Below, piece by piece: positions 32,878 to 41,441 of a stretch of 64,000 nucleotides of DNA. The stretch is from Candidatus Bathyarchaeota archaeon A05DMB-2 (lineage in GTDB: Archaea > Thermoproteota > Bathyarchaeia > Bathyarchaeales > Bathycorpusculaceae), in assembly GCA_018475625.1 (NCBI GenBank), contig JAAKEZ010000009.1, positions 1 through 64,000 of the forward strand, read 5' to 3'. Both the position numbers and the translations under genes were made by a program. The notes under the pieces are model-generated. The model did not search any database. It was not told where the DNA came from and saw only the letters and a program-made list of their open reading frames with translations. Position 1 is the first letter of the stretch. Every line of letters begins with the position of its first letter.

Positions 32878-33966
32878 CTATTTAAGGTTTTCAGTTTTCG
32901 CCTCAGAAAGCGCGGTTTTCACTATGCCTATTAGCACATCTTTCAGGAAGGGGGGCAAATCAACAGACGCATATTCCGAAGCAGTAACGCCAGTTTGCTT
33001 GTTGAAGAACTCTCCGAACCGTTTACTCAACACATCTATTTGTCCAAACTCAGGCGGAACCAAACCTTTTTCAACGTCCTCGGCTATTTTCGCAGCCGCT
33101 AATATAACCGACGCTGCCAGCGGGTCGCTCCGCAAAATTCTAACCAAAATGGAGGCGATGGTTTTTTCGTCAACACCTATACTCTTAACCTTAGAAAGCT
33201 CCAAAGCCAACTTTTCAACAGACAAATGCATCTCTTTTAGTCTGCTGAAAATCGACCTGCAAGGCATGCACTCGTTCGCTTTCATAACCGCCTCTTTCAC
33301 GGCTTTCCGCGTACAGTACCCAACGAGTTGACCCAGTTCTGAAGCTGGACCAGCGTAAATTATCGGAGCACCGCGACCTGTCTCCGCAACAACCACAGCA
33401 TCTGTGACTGTTCCAGTGGCTTGGTCGCCTGAGAACCTGCTTCTGATGTCCAGTTCCTTTAGTGCTGCCACCTTAGCTTCGGTCGCTGTGATTACGGTGC
33501 TGACGAGGCAACTTTCAGTTGGGTTGCCATCTATGATAACTATTATGTTTATTGTCCCTTCGACGTGTTTGACTTCTATTGCTTCGCCTGCTGACTCAGC
33601 GAAGTTGCAAGTGTTGCCTTCGTTGTCCGCTGCGGTAGCGATAACGCTCACAGCAAGGTTTCCGTTTCTTTTTGAAACTAACGCAAAGTTTTCAATGGAT
33701 GCAGCGGTAACCATTCCGATGAAGTTTTCGTTGAGCCCAATTTTTTTTGAAAACTCAATTATGTAAGCATGAGGATTATCGTGTAAACTCTGGTCACTGC
33801 ATGATTTAGTGACCTCAACATTTAGTATCGCCTTGGTTTTTTTTATGCCGCCACCATTATGAAAAGCTGAACTGACCGTGTTAAGAGGTTCATCCGAGAT
33901 TACGGCCAGCACGTTTTCTTTGAGAACGAGTTTTATTCCTTTTCCTACGAGTTCAAATTGCGTCAT
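32878..33966 (-). CDS. cbiZ: Adenosylcobinamide amidohydrolase (CbiZ family)
   Basis: CbiZ cleaves the nucleotide-loop side of corrinoids to give adenosylcobyric acid for salvage or remodelling. Family features seen are SSAFHNGGG, ILNVEV, TGTVTDAVVVAETG and YAGPASELGQLVG with AVKEAV, which end the CbiZ domain near residue 235. A helical C-terminal extension of about 125 residues is added, with CMPC at its start. It sits five bases after the ferredoxin gene. It could recycle corrinoids for the CODH/ACS complex. Confidence 0.82.
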   Translation of the reverse strand: MTQFELVGKGIKLVLKENVLAVISDEPLNTVSSAFHNGGGIKKTKAILNVEVTKSCSDQSLHDNPHAYIIEFSKKIGLNENFIGMVTAASIENFALVSKRNGNLAVSVIATAADNEGNTCNFAESAGEAIEVKHVEGTINIIVIIDGNPTESCLVSTVITATEAKVAALKELDIRSRFSGDQATGTVTDAVVVAETGRGAPIIYAGPASELGQLVGYCTRKAVKEAVMKANECMPCRSIFSRLKEMHLSVEKLALELSKVKSIGVDEKTIASILVRILRSDPLAASVILAAAKIAEDVEKGLVPPEFGQIDVLSKRFGEFFNKQTGVTASEYASVDLPPFLKDVLIGIVKTALSEAKTENLK

Positions 33967-33970
33967 GGAT

Positions 33971-34201
33971 TCACCATTGTTTGTCTTTTGCTTGTTTGAT
34001 GCGTGTTACGGTTATGGCTTTTGTGGGACACAAGTATGCGCAGACACCGCATTGATTACATGAGGCAGCGTCTGTGGGTTCGGGTTTGCCATCTGAACCT
34101 TGTTCGAACACGCTTAAAGGGCAAACGCCGACGCAGATAAGCCATTGGCAAGGAGAACACTTTGCATAATCAATTAGAATAGGCGACCTGTGCGTGTCCA
34201 T
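33971..34201 (-). CDS. Two-cluster 4Fe-4S ferredoxin-like protein
   Basis: A 76-residue protein with CNQCGVCAYLCP, a standard 4Fe-4S motif, and a second site CSPCQWLICVGVCP in which two extra residues lie between the second and third Cys. The changed spacing may tune or lose one cluster. It heads the ferredoxin-cbiZ-paralogue 1 operon. It could feed electrons to corrinoid reduction; this is inference. Confidence 0.78.
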   Translation of the reverse strand: MDTHRSPILIDYAKCSPCQWLICVGVCPLSVFEQGSDGKPEPTDAASCNQCGVCAYLCPTKAITVTRIKQAKDKQW

Positions 34202-34262
34202 TGTGAATCAACAATTAAATAAGTCACGTGAATATATCTGTTGCGCGCATGAGGGACGAAAC

Positions 34263-35147
34263 ATGAAATTAGGATTAGTCACGTATGTTCCAGAAAAAGT
34301 AGAAGGCTTCGATATACACGTTTACTACTCTAAGTGGTCAGACGGTCAAGTTTTTCCGGCAGCAAATGGGATGCAGAATGATATTACATGTTTCTGTGAC
34401 GCCAAAGCTATCAGGGAAAACCCAAGTTTAGTGGCAGTTTCGAAGAATGGCCCGGCGTTGCGGAAGAACAGGAAAATTAACTTGGCGTTTGATTTTGTCT
34501 GTCCCACAAACCCGGAGTACAGGGCTAAAGTCTTTGACTACATCAAAGGGCTGAGTAAAGAGGGTATTCTGGGTGTGACTTTGAACCTTTACCATTTTCC
34601 AGAGGAAGAATTCTGTGTTTGTCCGCGGTGTGTGGAGCAGTGGCGACAAAGCGGACTAAACTGGACAGAATGGCGCGCAACAACAGTCACGGAATTTCTC
34701 AAAGAGGCGAAAAGGCTGGTCAAAGGCACCTTTGCGGTCGAGATGTACCCTGATCCAGTTCTTGCCAAGCAACGTTTCGGTATAGATTTTGAGCGCATCG
34801 CTGAGTTGGTGGATTACTTCCATGTTCCGCTTTCCGCGAGAGACTACACGACCATGTATTGGGTGGACATGCTGACGAGGGACTTCATTAAAATCCTGAA
34901 AAAACCTGTGGTTTTGGAACTGAGCGCGGAGATGCCGACTGACAAGAAGTTGGATGCTCTTCTGAAAACAGTGGCTTATGTTTCAAGGCACAACTTGATG
35001 GGTGTGCTGCTGCTGGTGCACGACTCGGAGAACGCGAAGCAGGTTTGCCGCTTCGCAGTGAAAAACACTAATTTCCGCGATTGGCTCACAAAATATGAGT
35101 TCACCGAAATGATAAAGATTGTGGATGGCTGGGCTAAGCTCTACTGA
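34263..35147 (+). CDS. TIM-barrel-like protein of unknown function, paralogue 2
   Basis: A 294-residue protein beginning MKLGLVTYVPEKVEGF, which lines up with MVTLKFGVFLYKP of paralogue 1. The ATG at 34263 has GAGG ahead of it; upstream starts would add unconserved residues. It has the same CVCPRCVEQW motif, identical at DNA level over 97 bases. It is divergent from the ferredoxin gene and lies inside the 91-bp inverted repeats. Confidence 0.7.
   Translation: MKLGLVTYVPEKVEGFDIHVYYSKWSDGQVFPAANGMQNDITCFCDAKAIRENPSLVAVSKNGPALRKNRKINLAFDFVCPTNPEYRAKVFDYIKGLSKEGILGVTLNLYHFPEEEFCVCPRCVEQWRQSGLNWTEWRATTVTEFLKEAKRLVKGTFAVEMYPDPVLAKQRFGIDFERIAELVDYFHVPLSARDYTTMYWVDMLTRDFIKILKKPVVLELSAEMPTDKKLDALLKTVAYVSRHNLMGVLLLVHDSENAKQVCRFAVKNTNFRDWLTKYEFTEMIKIVDGWAKLY
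34611..34707 (+). repeat. 97-bp tract identical to 32390-32486 (opposite strand)
   Basis: Partner copy of the tract in paralogue 1. Both lie about equally far from the centre of the island, so pairing of the two arms as an inverted repeat would align them. Confidence 0.85.
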
Positions 35148-35160
35148 AATACCTTCGGTT

Positions 35161-35276
35161 TTTTTGTTATAGTCAATTTTATTTAAAGGAGCCATGTATA
35201 GCGCTGCCAACTCAGCAAGTAGACCCCTCCCCTCTATCATTTCTGCAACAAACCACCCCCAATAGGCGCCAAATCG
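35161..35276 (-). repeat. Dispersed repeat family, copy D; right arm of the 91-bp inverted repeat
   Basis: On the minus strand it reads from ATTTGGCGCCTATTGGGG through TTGCAGAAATGATAGAG to AAAATTGACTATAACAAAAA. The last part matches the family's 3' end. Bases 35184-35274 match 31738-31828 perfectly in reverse. The gap 35148-35367 has no gene. Confidence 0.85.
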
Positions 35277-35367
35277 ATAAAAGAATCGTATTATGTTGCG
35301 TTTTCTTTTGTGGATTATTCTTAAAAGAGTTTGTTGACTATTGGAGTGTTGAAAGAGGCTGGGGAGA

Positions 35368-36765
35368 TTGCTTCGGTGTGTCCGCTGTGGTACAGAATTC
35401 ACGACCTACCCTTTGAAGAGTGCTTGCGAGAAATGTGGAGGCATGCTGGAGTACGTTGCGGAGCAACCTAAGCGTGGAGAAATCGGGTTCTATGGATCTC
35501 TTGGGTTGTGGCGGTACCGGCAGGTGCTTCCGCCAGTTCAGCGCGTAATAAGCTTGGGGGAGGGTGGAACTCCTATTCACAGTGCTGAGAGACTCGCGAA
35601 ATCGGTTGGCTTAGAGGCTATTTTTTTGAAGGATGAAACTCGGAACCCGACGAATTCTTACAGAGACCGCGCGGCTGCCCTTCTCACGTCTAATGCTATA
35701 GACCTTGGTTTTGACACGTTGGTTTGTGCTTCGAATGGTAACATGGGCGCTTCTTTGGCGGCTTACTCCGCGAAGGCAGGGCTAATCTGTCACGTTATTG
35801 TTCCCAGAGTGGTGGATGTGGGGAAGTTGGCGCAGATGCTTGCTTATGACGCAGTTATCGAGGAATCAGGGGAAATCGTTGATGACTCAATTCGTAAGGC
35901 GCAGGCTTTGGCAGAGGAAACAGGCTGGTACCAAGCAACTGCGGAGCTTAATCCACTCGTGGTTGAGGCTCAAAAGACTATTTCCTACGAGGTTTATGAG
36001 CAGTTCGGCATTCCAGAATGGGTTGTGGTTTCCATGGGAAGCGGCGGCACCATCTACTCCATCTGGAAAGGTTTCAAGGAACTTAAGCAGCTTGGCTTTG
36101 CAGAAAGCTTGCCGAAGATGGTGGGGGTTCAGCCGGAAGGAAGCGCGGCAATAGTTAACGCGCTAGCTGAAGACCATGCTGAAGGTGTGAAGGTTTCGAA
36201 CCCTTTCACTCGTGCGCTCGCGATTTTGGTGGGTGAGCCCTTGCAAAGTGAGCTGGCTGTTAAGGCGATTAAGGAGTCGAGTGGGTTAGCGTTGGCAGTT
36301 TCTGACAAGGAGATTCTTGCCGCGGAACTTCAAATCGCGAAGTTGGAAGGGGTTTTCGCTGAACCCGCCAGTTCCGCCACGATAGCGGCGTTGAAAAAAC
36401 TCGTGGAAAGCGGCGGAATATCACGTGAAGCCAGCGTTTTATGTCTTATTACGGGAAGCGGTCTCAAAGCCACCGATGTGCTGCAGGCGTTGACTAAGAA
36501 GCAGAAGACGGCGGTTCTCGGATTGGAGATTAGCACCAAAGAAAAAATCCTGAGATCCTTGAGCAAGAAAGAGACTTACGGCTATGATTTGTGGATAAAG
36601 TTTGGAAAAATCATGACGCGGGCGGCTGTGTACCAACACCTGAATGAGTTATCGGAGAAGGGGTTGATTGTGGGTTACGAGAAGGGCGGGAAGAGATTCT
36701 TCAGGATAACAGAGCGGGGAAGAAAGGCGCTGCGGGCTATTGACGACCTGAAGCTTTTAATGTGA
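35368..36765 (+). CDS. Threonine-synthase-like protein lacking the PLP lysine, fused to a winged helix
   Basis: Residues 1-30 are a zinc ribbon (CVRCG, CEKCG). Residues 40-375 follow the PLP fold-type II threonine synthase: ISLGEGGTP, CASNGNMGASLAAY, SMGSGGT. The site that reads NPTGSFKDRG in ThrC reads NPTNSYRDRA, so the Schiff-base lysine is Arg99. Residues 380-465 form a PadR-like winged helix (TYGYDLWIKF, TRAAVYQHLNELSEKGLI). The TTG start follows GGGGAG. The design suggests a sensor-regulator, not an enzyme. It is directly upstream of a palindrome and an ECF transporter gene. Confidence 0.85.
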   Translation: MLRCVRCGTEFTTYPLKSACEKCGGMLEYVAEQPKRGEIGFYGSLGLWRYRQVLPPVQRVISLGEGGTPIHSAERLAKSVGLEAIFLKDETRNPTNSYRDRAAALLTSNAIDLGFDTLVCASNGNMGASLAAYSAKAGLICHVIVPRVVDVGKLAQMLAYDAVIEESGEIVDDSIRKAQALAEETGWYQATAELNPLVVEAQKTISYEVYEQFGIPEWVVVSMGSGGTIYSIWKGFKELKQLGFAESLPKMVGVQPEGSAAIVNALAEDHAEGVKVSNPFTRALAILVGEPLQSELAVKAIKESSGLALAVSDKEILAAELQIAKLEGVFAEPASSATIAALKKLVESGGISREASVLCLITGSGLKATDVLQALTKKQKTAVLGLEISTKEKILRSLSKKETYGYDLWIKFGKIMTRAAVYQHLNELSEKGLIVGYEKGGKRFFRITERGRKALRAIDDLKLLM

Positions 36766-36794
36766 TTTTTGTCGGCTCGGCTGAAAAGTTTTAT

Positions 36795-36816
36795 TAGTAT
36801 AGTTGCAACTATACTA
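36795..36816. promoter_or_regulatory. 22-bp perfect palindrome before the ECF transporter gene
   Basis: The core AGTATAGTTGCAACTATACT is perfectly symmetric and extends by one base pair on each side. It sits 19 bases before the likely ATG and overlaps a TATA-like region. It is the right size for a dimeric winged-helix regulator, and the nearest candidate is the C-terminal domain of the gene just upstream. Confidence 0.7.
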
Positions 36817-36834
36817 TCGAAAATGGTGAAACAC

Positions 36835-37539
36835 ATGGACACAGGGAAACTAACAAAGATATCAATCTTCACAGCCTTAGTTTTCGTAGCCACATTTATC
36901 ATAAGAGTCCCAATAGCCGCCACAGGAGGATACTTCAACCTCGGCGACAGCGCAATCTACGTGGCTGCACTGCTGTTCGGTCCTCTCGTCGGCGGACTAG
37001 CCGGAGGAATAGGCGCAGCAATCGCCGACATCATAGGCTACCCAATCTTTGCCCCCGGCACCCTCATCATAAAACTCTTCGAAGGAGCAGTAACTGGCTA
37101 TGCAGGAAACAGACTTCGTTCACAAACCAAGAGAGTAATTTTATGGAGAGCTTTATCGGTCGTGTTAGGCTCGGGTTTAGGAGCCGCCACCTACTACATT
37201 GGCACGAACTACATGGCAATATTCGGAAACGCCCAGTTAGATCAAGCGGTATGGGCTGCCGTGGCCCTGTTCTTAGGCGCCTTCATCATCCTCCTGAGCT
37301 TTATGCCTCAAACCCAAACAAGCTGGCAAACCACCAGTATCATCATGGGAGGCGCAACCATGGTGGCGGGCTACTTCATTTATGAGAATCTTCTCGCCGC
37401 TCTTATTCCAGCCTTGGGAATCTTTGCACTCGGCGAAATCCCAGCCAACATCGGTCAGATGCTGGTGGGGATGACGATTGCGTTGCCAGTGCTTAGAGCG
37501 GTGCAGAGGGTACTGCCTCCTGAGCAAAGAGGACTGTAA
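36835..37539 (+). CDS. ECF transporter S component (vitamin-type substrate)
   Basis: Membrane protein with about six helices. The signatures TGGYFNLGDSAIYVAALLFG, GGLAGGIGAAIADIIGYP and IKLFEGAVTGY are typical of S components that bind a vitamin and use a shared ATPase module. The substrate (riboflavin, a B6 vitamer, a thiamine precursor or other) cannot be read. The ATG at 36835 is preferred since starts further up would run through the palindrome; an ATG at 36823 is possible. Confidence 0.88.
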   Translation: MDTGKLTKISIFTALVFVATFIIRVPIAATGGYFNLGDSAIYVAALLFGPLVGGLAGGIGAAIADIIGYPIFAPGTLIIKLFEGAVTGYAGNRLRSQTKRVILWRALSVVLGSGLGAATYYIGTNYMAIFGNAQLDQAVWAAVALFLGAFIILLSFMPQTQTSWQTTSIIMGGATMVAGYFIYENLLAALIPALGIFALGEIPANIGQMLVGMTIALPVLRAVQRVLPPEQRGL

Positions 37540-37589
37540 CCAATAAATTCAACAAGCAAGCAGTCTATTCACTGCTGGAGGAAGCGAAA

Positions 37590-38600
37590 ATGTCGCGGTT
37601 GCCGCCGGGAAAAATTCCAATAGACATCCTTAAAGAGGTTGTTTTTAAGAACTTGGGCGCTGAGCGTAAAGAAGTCACCGTTGGTCCGCAGGCTGGAATT
37701 GACGGCGCCGTTTTAGACTTCGGAGAAAAATCAGCGATTGTTTCAATGGACCCTATCACTGGCGCGGTTGAGCGAATCGGCTGGCTCGCCGTGAACGTAA
37801 ACGCAAATGACATCGCCACCTTCGGCGTTGAACCCGCGTTCCTCTTCTCATGCATGCTACTTCCCGAGGGCGCGGACAAAAAACTTGTCGAAGTCATAAG
37901 CACTCAGATGGGCGCGGCGGCAAATGAGTTGGGCGTAGCCATCGTGGGCGGTCACTGCGAATCCACGCCCGGTTTAGCCAACCCGATAGTCGTGTGCTGT
38001 ATTATGGGCTTAACTGAAAAGGGCTGTTACGTGACCGCTGGCGGCGCAAAAAAAGGCGACAAGCTCATCTTAACCAAAAGCGCGGGCATAGAAGGCACGG
38101 CAATCTTGGCGACTGACAGAGAGAAAGAACTCCAAAATACCCTAAGCGCTTCAGTGCTTAGGAACGCCAAAAGCTTCTGGAACCAGATAAGCGTTGTCAA
38201 AGACGCCTTGACCGCGTACCGAACGGGTGGCGTGCACGCTATGCATGACCCCACTGAAGGCGGTGTGGCTGGCGGAATACATGAAATCGCAGATGCCTCA
38301 AGCCTCGGCGTAAAAGTCTATGAAGAAGCAATCAGCGTGCAGCTTGAGACCGCAGATATTTGTCGCCACTTCAAGATTGACCCGCTGCAGCTGATAAGTT
38401 CAGGCGCCCTGCTCATTTCCGCTGAACCGCAACGTGCAAACGAGATAGTTGGGAGCTTGAAGTTCCAGGGAATTCAAGCTTCGGTTATCGGCGAATTCTT
38501 GGAAAACGCAGATGAGCGGGTGCTGATACGCAGAGGTGGCGGAGTAGAGGTTTTGCCGCGACCTGCCTCGGATAATCTTTGGACGGCGTTAATGCGATGA
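37590..38600 (+). CDS. AIR synthase-related protein (PurM/HypE/ThiL superfamily)
   Basis: A 336-residue protein with the superfamily order: DGAVLDFGEKSAIVSMDP, VNVNANDIATFGVEPAF, IVGGHCESTP and AMHDPTEGGVAGGIHEIA. Members bind ATP and phosphorylate or dehydrate a substrate. GAGGAAG precedes the ATG. It follows the ECF gene and might act on the imported compound. It is not a normal purM, as the N-terminal glycine-rich loop differs. Confidence 0.83.
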   Translation: MSRLPPGKIPIDILKEVVFKNLGAERKEVTVGPQAGIDGAVLDFGEKSAIVSMDPITGAVERIGWLAVNVNANDIATFGVEPAFLFSCMLLPEGADKKLVEVISTQMGAAANELGVAIVGGHCESTPGLANPIVVCCIMGLTEKGCYVTAGGAKKGDKLILTKSAGIEGTAILATDREKELQNTLSASVLRNAKSFWNQISVVKDALTAYRTGGVHAMHDPTEGGVAGGIHEIADASSLGVKVYEEAISVQLETADICRHFKIDPLQLISSGALLISAEPQRANEIVGSLKFQGIQASVIGEFLENADERVLIRRGGGVEVLPRPASDNLWTALMR

Positions 38601-39344
38601 AAAGGATCTTGCGCCTTGGAGAGCGAACTGGACGAACCAGTAGAACATGAAAAACGGGTAGTAAAACATGTACTCAACCATGTGTGAATAGATCAGTCCG
38701 CAGCGGAATTCAATGATGGCTTGGGACACGCCGTTTTGTAGGCTCCAGTTTCCAGGCGCCTTGAAATGTAAGCAGTAAATGTCGTCGCCTATGACGGTTC
38801 TGTATCCTCGCCCTTTAATCCAGTTGATAATGTAGCTGTCTTCATAAGCGTGCAGCTCCTCTGGAATCTCGATGCCCTGCACCGCATCGCGGCGGATAAG
38901 CGTGTCGTGCATTCCGCCTCTGAGACCGAAACACTGCCTCGCGATTAAGCTCTGAAATTTTATGATGCGCTTGTCCTTGACGTTGGGGATGACATCGATG
39001 TTTATTCCCCAGACCGCGCCTACATCTTTGTCCACGTACCGCTGCGCTTTTCGGTACCAGTCCCTGCAAAGAACCACATCGCTGTCAACAAACATAAACA
39101 GCTCGGTGGTCACTTGTGCGATGCCTCTTTGCCGCGCCTTGGCTCTTGAGCCGTCTACCTTTAGGACTTTGACGTTGCCGAACTTCTGTTTGACACGGTT
39201 CACGATTTCCATGGTGCCGTCGTTTGAAAAGCCATCAACAATTATGAGATTGTTGACGGGCACGCTCTCAAAAATCGAGGCTAAACACTTGTCAAGCAGG
39301 TGTTCACTGTTCTTCGTGAGCAACACAACATCGACTGCCTGCAT
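38589..39344 (-). CDS. Family 2 glycosyltransferase, paralogue 1
   Basis: GT-A fold: VDVVLLTKNSEHLL, IIVDGFSNDGT, FVDSDVVLCRDW (DxD). A hydrophobic C-terminal segment (MFYYPFFMFYWFVQFALQG) may bind the membrane. Likely adds a sugar to a lipid-linked or surface glycan. The gene at 39445 is its tandem paralogue. It overlaps the convergent AIR synthase-like gene by 12 bases. Confidence 0.85.
   Translation of the reverse strand: MQAVDVVLLTKNSEHLLDKCLASIFESVPVNNLIIVDGFSNDGTMEIVNRVKQKFGNVKVLKVDGSRAKARQRGIAQVTTELFMFVDSDVVLCRDWYRKAQRYVDKDVGAVWGINIDVIPNVKDKRIIKFQSLIARQCFGLRGGMHDTLIRRDAVQGIEIPEELHAYEDSYIINWIKGRGYRTVIGDDIYCLHFKAPGNWSLQNGVSQAIIEFRCGLIYSHMVEYMFYYPFFMFYWFVQFALQGARSFSSH
39004..39099. repeat. 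96-bp tract identical to 39842-39937
   Basis: Codes for FMFVDSDVV to VGAVWGI, which includes the DxD site, in both tandem glycosyltransferases. The match is perfect for 96 bases in the same orientation, while flanks are diverged. Points to recent gene conversion. Confidence 0.85.
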
Positions 39345-39444
39345 TCATGGTCGCCTCAGCGTTTCCGCCTGCTTAAGCCTATAAGTGCATGATATTCGGG
39401 TAGTATATAAAAATGTGAACCAATTCACGGAACGCAAGCGGAGA

Positions 39445-40182
39445 CTAAGCCTCGTTTTTCCTATTTGAAAGTAGCTGATACATAGAGTAGACGGCGTAAA
39501 AACCGTAAGCAAGAATCAGTTTCCCAATCAAACTTGAGCTACCGCATCTGACGGCGTCCGCGATTATGCTTAAGCTGCCCTTCAGAGTCCAGACGGTTTC
39601 AGGTCTAAAGTGGATGCAATAGGGGTCATAGCAGGGAACGCACCTGTAGCCTTTTTTGTTTATCCAATCTTTGATGTAAGCGTCCTCAAAAACATGCAGG
39701 TCTGCGGGGATTTTGATGTCCTTAACCAGTTTCGTGCGCAAGAGGGTGTCGTGGGTTCCGCCGCGCAGTTCGAATATTTTACGGGTTACCCAAAGGAACA
39801 TTTTCAGCGTCGCCCGCTTCCTGATGGTTGACCAGACCTCGATTCCCCAGACCGCGCCTACATCTTTGTCCACGTACCGCTGCGCTTTTCGGTACCAGTC
39901 CCTGCAAAGAACCACATCGCTGTCAACAAACATAAACCACTCCGTCTCAACGTTCTCGATGCCTTTCTGCCGAGCAGTGGCTCTGGTTCCGCGGTCAGTG
40001 ATGACTTTTACGTTGTGGAATTTTTCGTCAAAACGACGAAGTACCCCAAGCGTCCCATCCACGGAACCGCCATCCACGACTATCAACTGCCCAACAGGAA
40101 TGTTCTGATAGACCGAGGTGAGACACCTTTCTAGAACCTCCTCGCTGTTCTTCGTCAGCAGCACTACATCTACGGGGTACAT
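39445..40182 (-). CDS. Family 2 glycosyltransferase, paralogue 2
   Basis: A 245-residue GT-A enzyme with VDVVLLTKNSEEVL, IVVDGGSVDGT and FVDSDVVLCRDW. Close in layout to the gene at 38589, and identical at DNA level over 39842-39937. A C-terminal hydrophobic stretch (LILAYGFYAVYSMYQ) suggests membrane contact. The two genes probably arose by tandem duplication. Confidence 0.85.
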   Translation of the reverse strand: MYPVDVVLLTKNSEEVLERCLTSVYQNIPVGQLIVVDGGSVDGTLGVLRRFDEKFHNVKVITDRGTRATARQKGIENVETEWFMFVDSDVVLCRDWYRKAQRYVDKDVGAVWGIEVWSTIRKRATLKMFLWVTRKIFELRGGTHDTLLRTKLVKDIKIPADLHVFEDAYIKDWINKKGYRCVPCYDPYCIHFRPETVWTLKGSLSIIADAVRCGSSSLIGKLILAYGFYAVYSMYQLLSNRKNEA

Positions 40183-40195
40183 CGTCTGATTTACA

Positions 40196-40291
40196 CTATC
40201 TCCTTACTAATATTTCGTGGCTTTCGCTGATCACCTTTTTGGCGACTAAAAGCTTTCCCGCCCGCACTGTAAACTGAATCGTTCGTTCCAT
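40196..40291 (-). CDS. Possible 31-residue peptide before the glycosyltransferase gene
   Basis: ATG GAA at 40291 opens a basic peptide (MERTIQFTVRAGKLLVAKK). A TATA-like AATATAAAAA lies about 25 bases upstream, which would suit a leaderless transcript. No family recognised. Support is thin. Confidence 0.3.
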   Translation of the reverse strand: MERTIQFTVRAGKLLVAKKVISESHEILVRR

Positions 40292-40367
40292 GCCGACATC
40301 GCTGTATGGTTTTTATATTTCTAATCTAAAATACTTTAGTATCAACGAATGGCCAGTGGAAGACTAG

Positions 40368-41441
40368 TTGACTTCAAGCATCAAGAAAGCCGCCGCCGTC
40401 GCAGCGCGTTCGCTTCTTCCTCGCAAACCTCACCACGCCCAGTGGATGATAACGAGGAGATGCAACTACCGCTGCCTCGGCTGCAACGTCTGGAAAGAAC
40501 AGGACCAGCGGGAGCTGCCCACAGAAGACGTGAAGAGAGGACTAGACATTCTCAAGGACCTCGGCATCGCTGAAATCGTGCTCTCCGGGGGAGACCCGCT
40601 CCTGAGGGAGGACGCAGAAGAGATTATTGAACATGCCTCAAAGCTTTTCATAACTACCGTTTACGACAATGGCAGCATGGCAGCCAAAAAAATCGAGGCT
40701 CTGCGGAACGTTGATTTCGTGGCGATTTCGATAGACAGCTTGGACCCTGAAAAGAACGACTATATGAAAGGGGTTCCGGGCGCATGGGAGACAGCCGTGG
40801 AAACCGTGGAGACCTTGCACAAAGAAGGCATAAACGTCGCCGTGACGCCCACCATTTCCAAGTTGAACCTTCACGAAATCGTAGACATCACTAACCACTT
40901 CTCCCAAAAAGGAATCCCGCTCTGGTACTGCCTCTACTCTTTCGACATGATAAGCGACACCAACCAGCTTTTCAGAATCGGCAAGATGAACGACGAGTTC
41001 GTGATAACGGATAATCAAGCGATGGCTAAACTCTGCGATACCCTGATAGAGATGAAGAAAAAGGATAGAAACATTCTGATAACGACCAAGCTGCTGAAAG
41101 CCGTCAAAAACCTGTACCTGAACGACAAAAGAAACTGGAACTGCCGCGCGCTAGACAACTTCCTCGTCGTGGACCATCTAGGAAGAATCGCAGGGTGCCA
41201 CATTCACAAGTTTGCATCCTCAATTTTTGACCTTCCGAAAATATGGAAAAGCCAGGAGTTTAATTCGCTGCGCAAAACTTACCGGGAATGCAAGCAGTGC
41301 ACTTATTTATGCTACATTTTCTATTCGCTTCACGGAAGCCCTTACGGCAACCTGACGCTGGCTCGGGACCAGTGGAAAAACGCTAGGTTTCTCCTGAAGA
41401 AAAACAACTCTAAACATCTAAACTCGGCAAAACCTCAATGA
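40368..41441 (+). CDS. Radical SAM protein
   Basis: The 4Fe-4S/SAM motif is CNYRCLGC (Cys32, Cys36, Cys39), followed by SGGDPLLRED. The C-terminal region holds further cysteines (CRALD, GCHIH, CKQCTYLCYIF), which suggests an auxiliary cluster like SPASM or twitch domains. Substrate unknown; neighbours are glycosyltransferases, so a cell-envelope or lipid role is possible. TTG start at 40368. Confidence 0.87.
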   Translation: MTSSIKKAAAVAARSLLPRKPHHAQWMITRRCNYRCLGCNVWKEQDQRELPTEDVKRGLDILKDLGIAEIVLSGGDPLLREDAEEIIEHASKLFITTVYDNGSMAAKKIEALRNVDFVAISIDSLDPEKNDYMKGVPGAWETAVETVETLHKEGINVAVTPTISKLNLHEIVDITNHFSQKGIPLWYCLYSFDMISDTNQLFRIGKMNDEFVITDNQAMAKLCDTLIEMKKKDRNILITTKLLKAVKNLYLNDKRNWNCRALDNFLVVDHLGRIAGCHIHKFASSIFDLPKIWKSQEFNSLRKTYRECKQCTYLCYIFYSLHGSPYGNLTLARDQWKNARFLLKKNNSKHLNSAKPQ

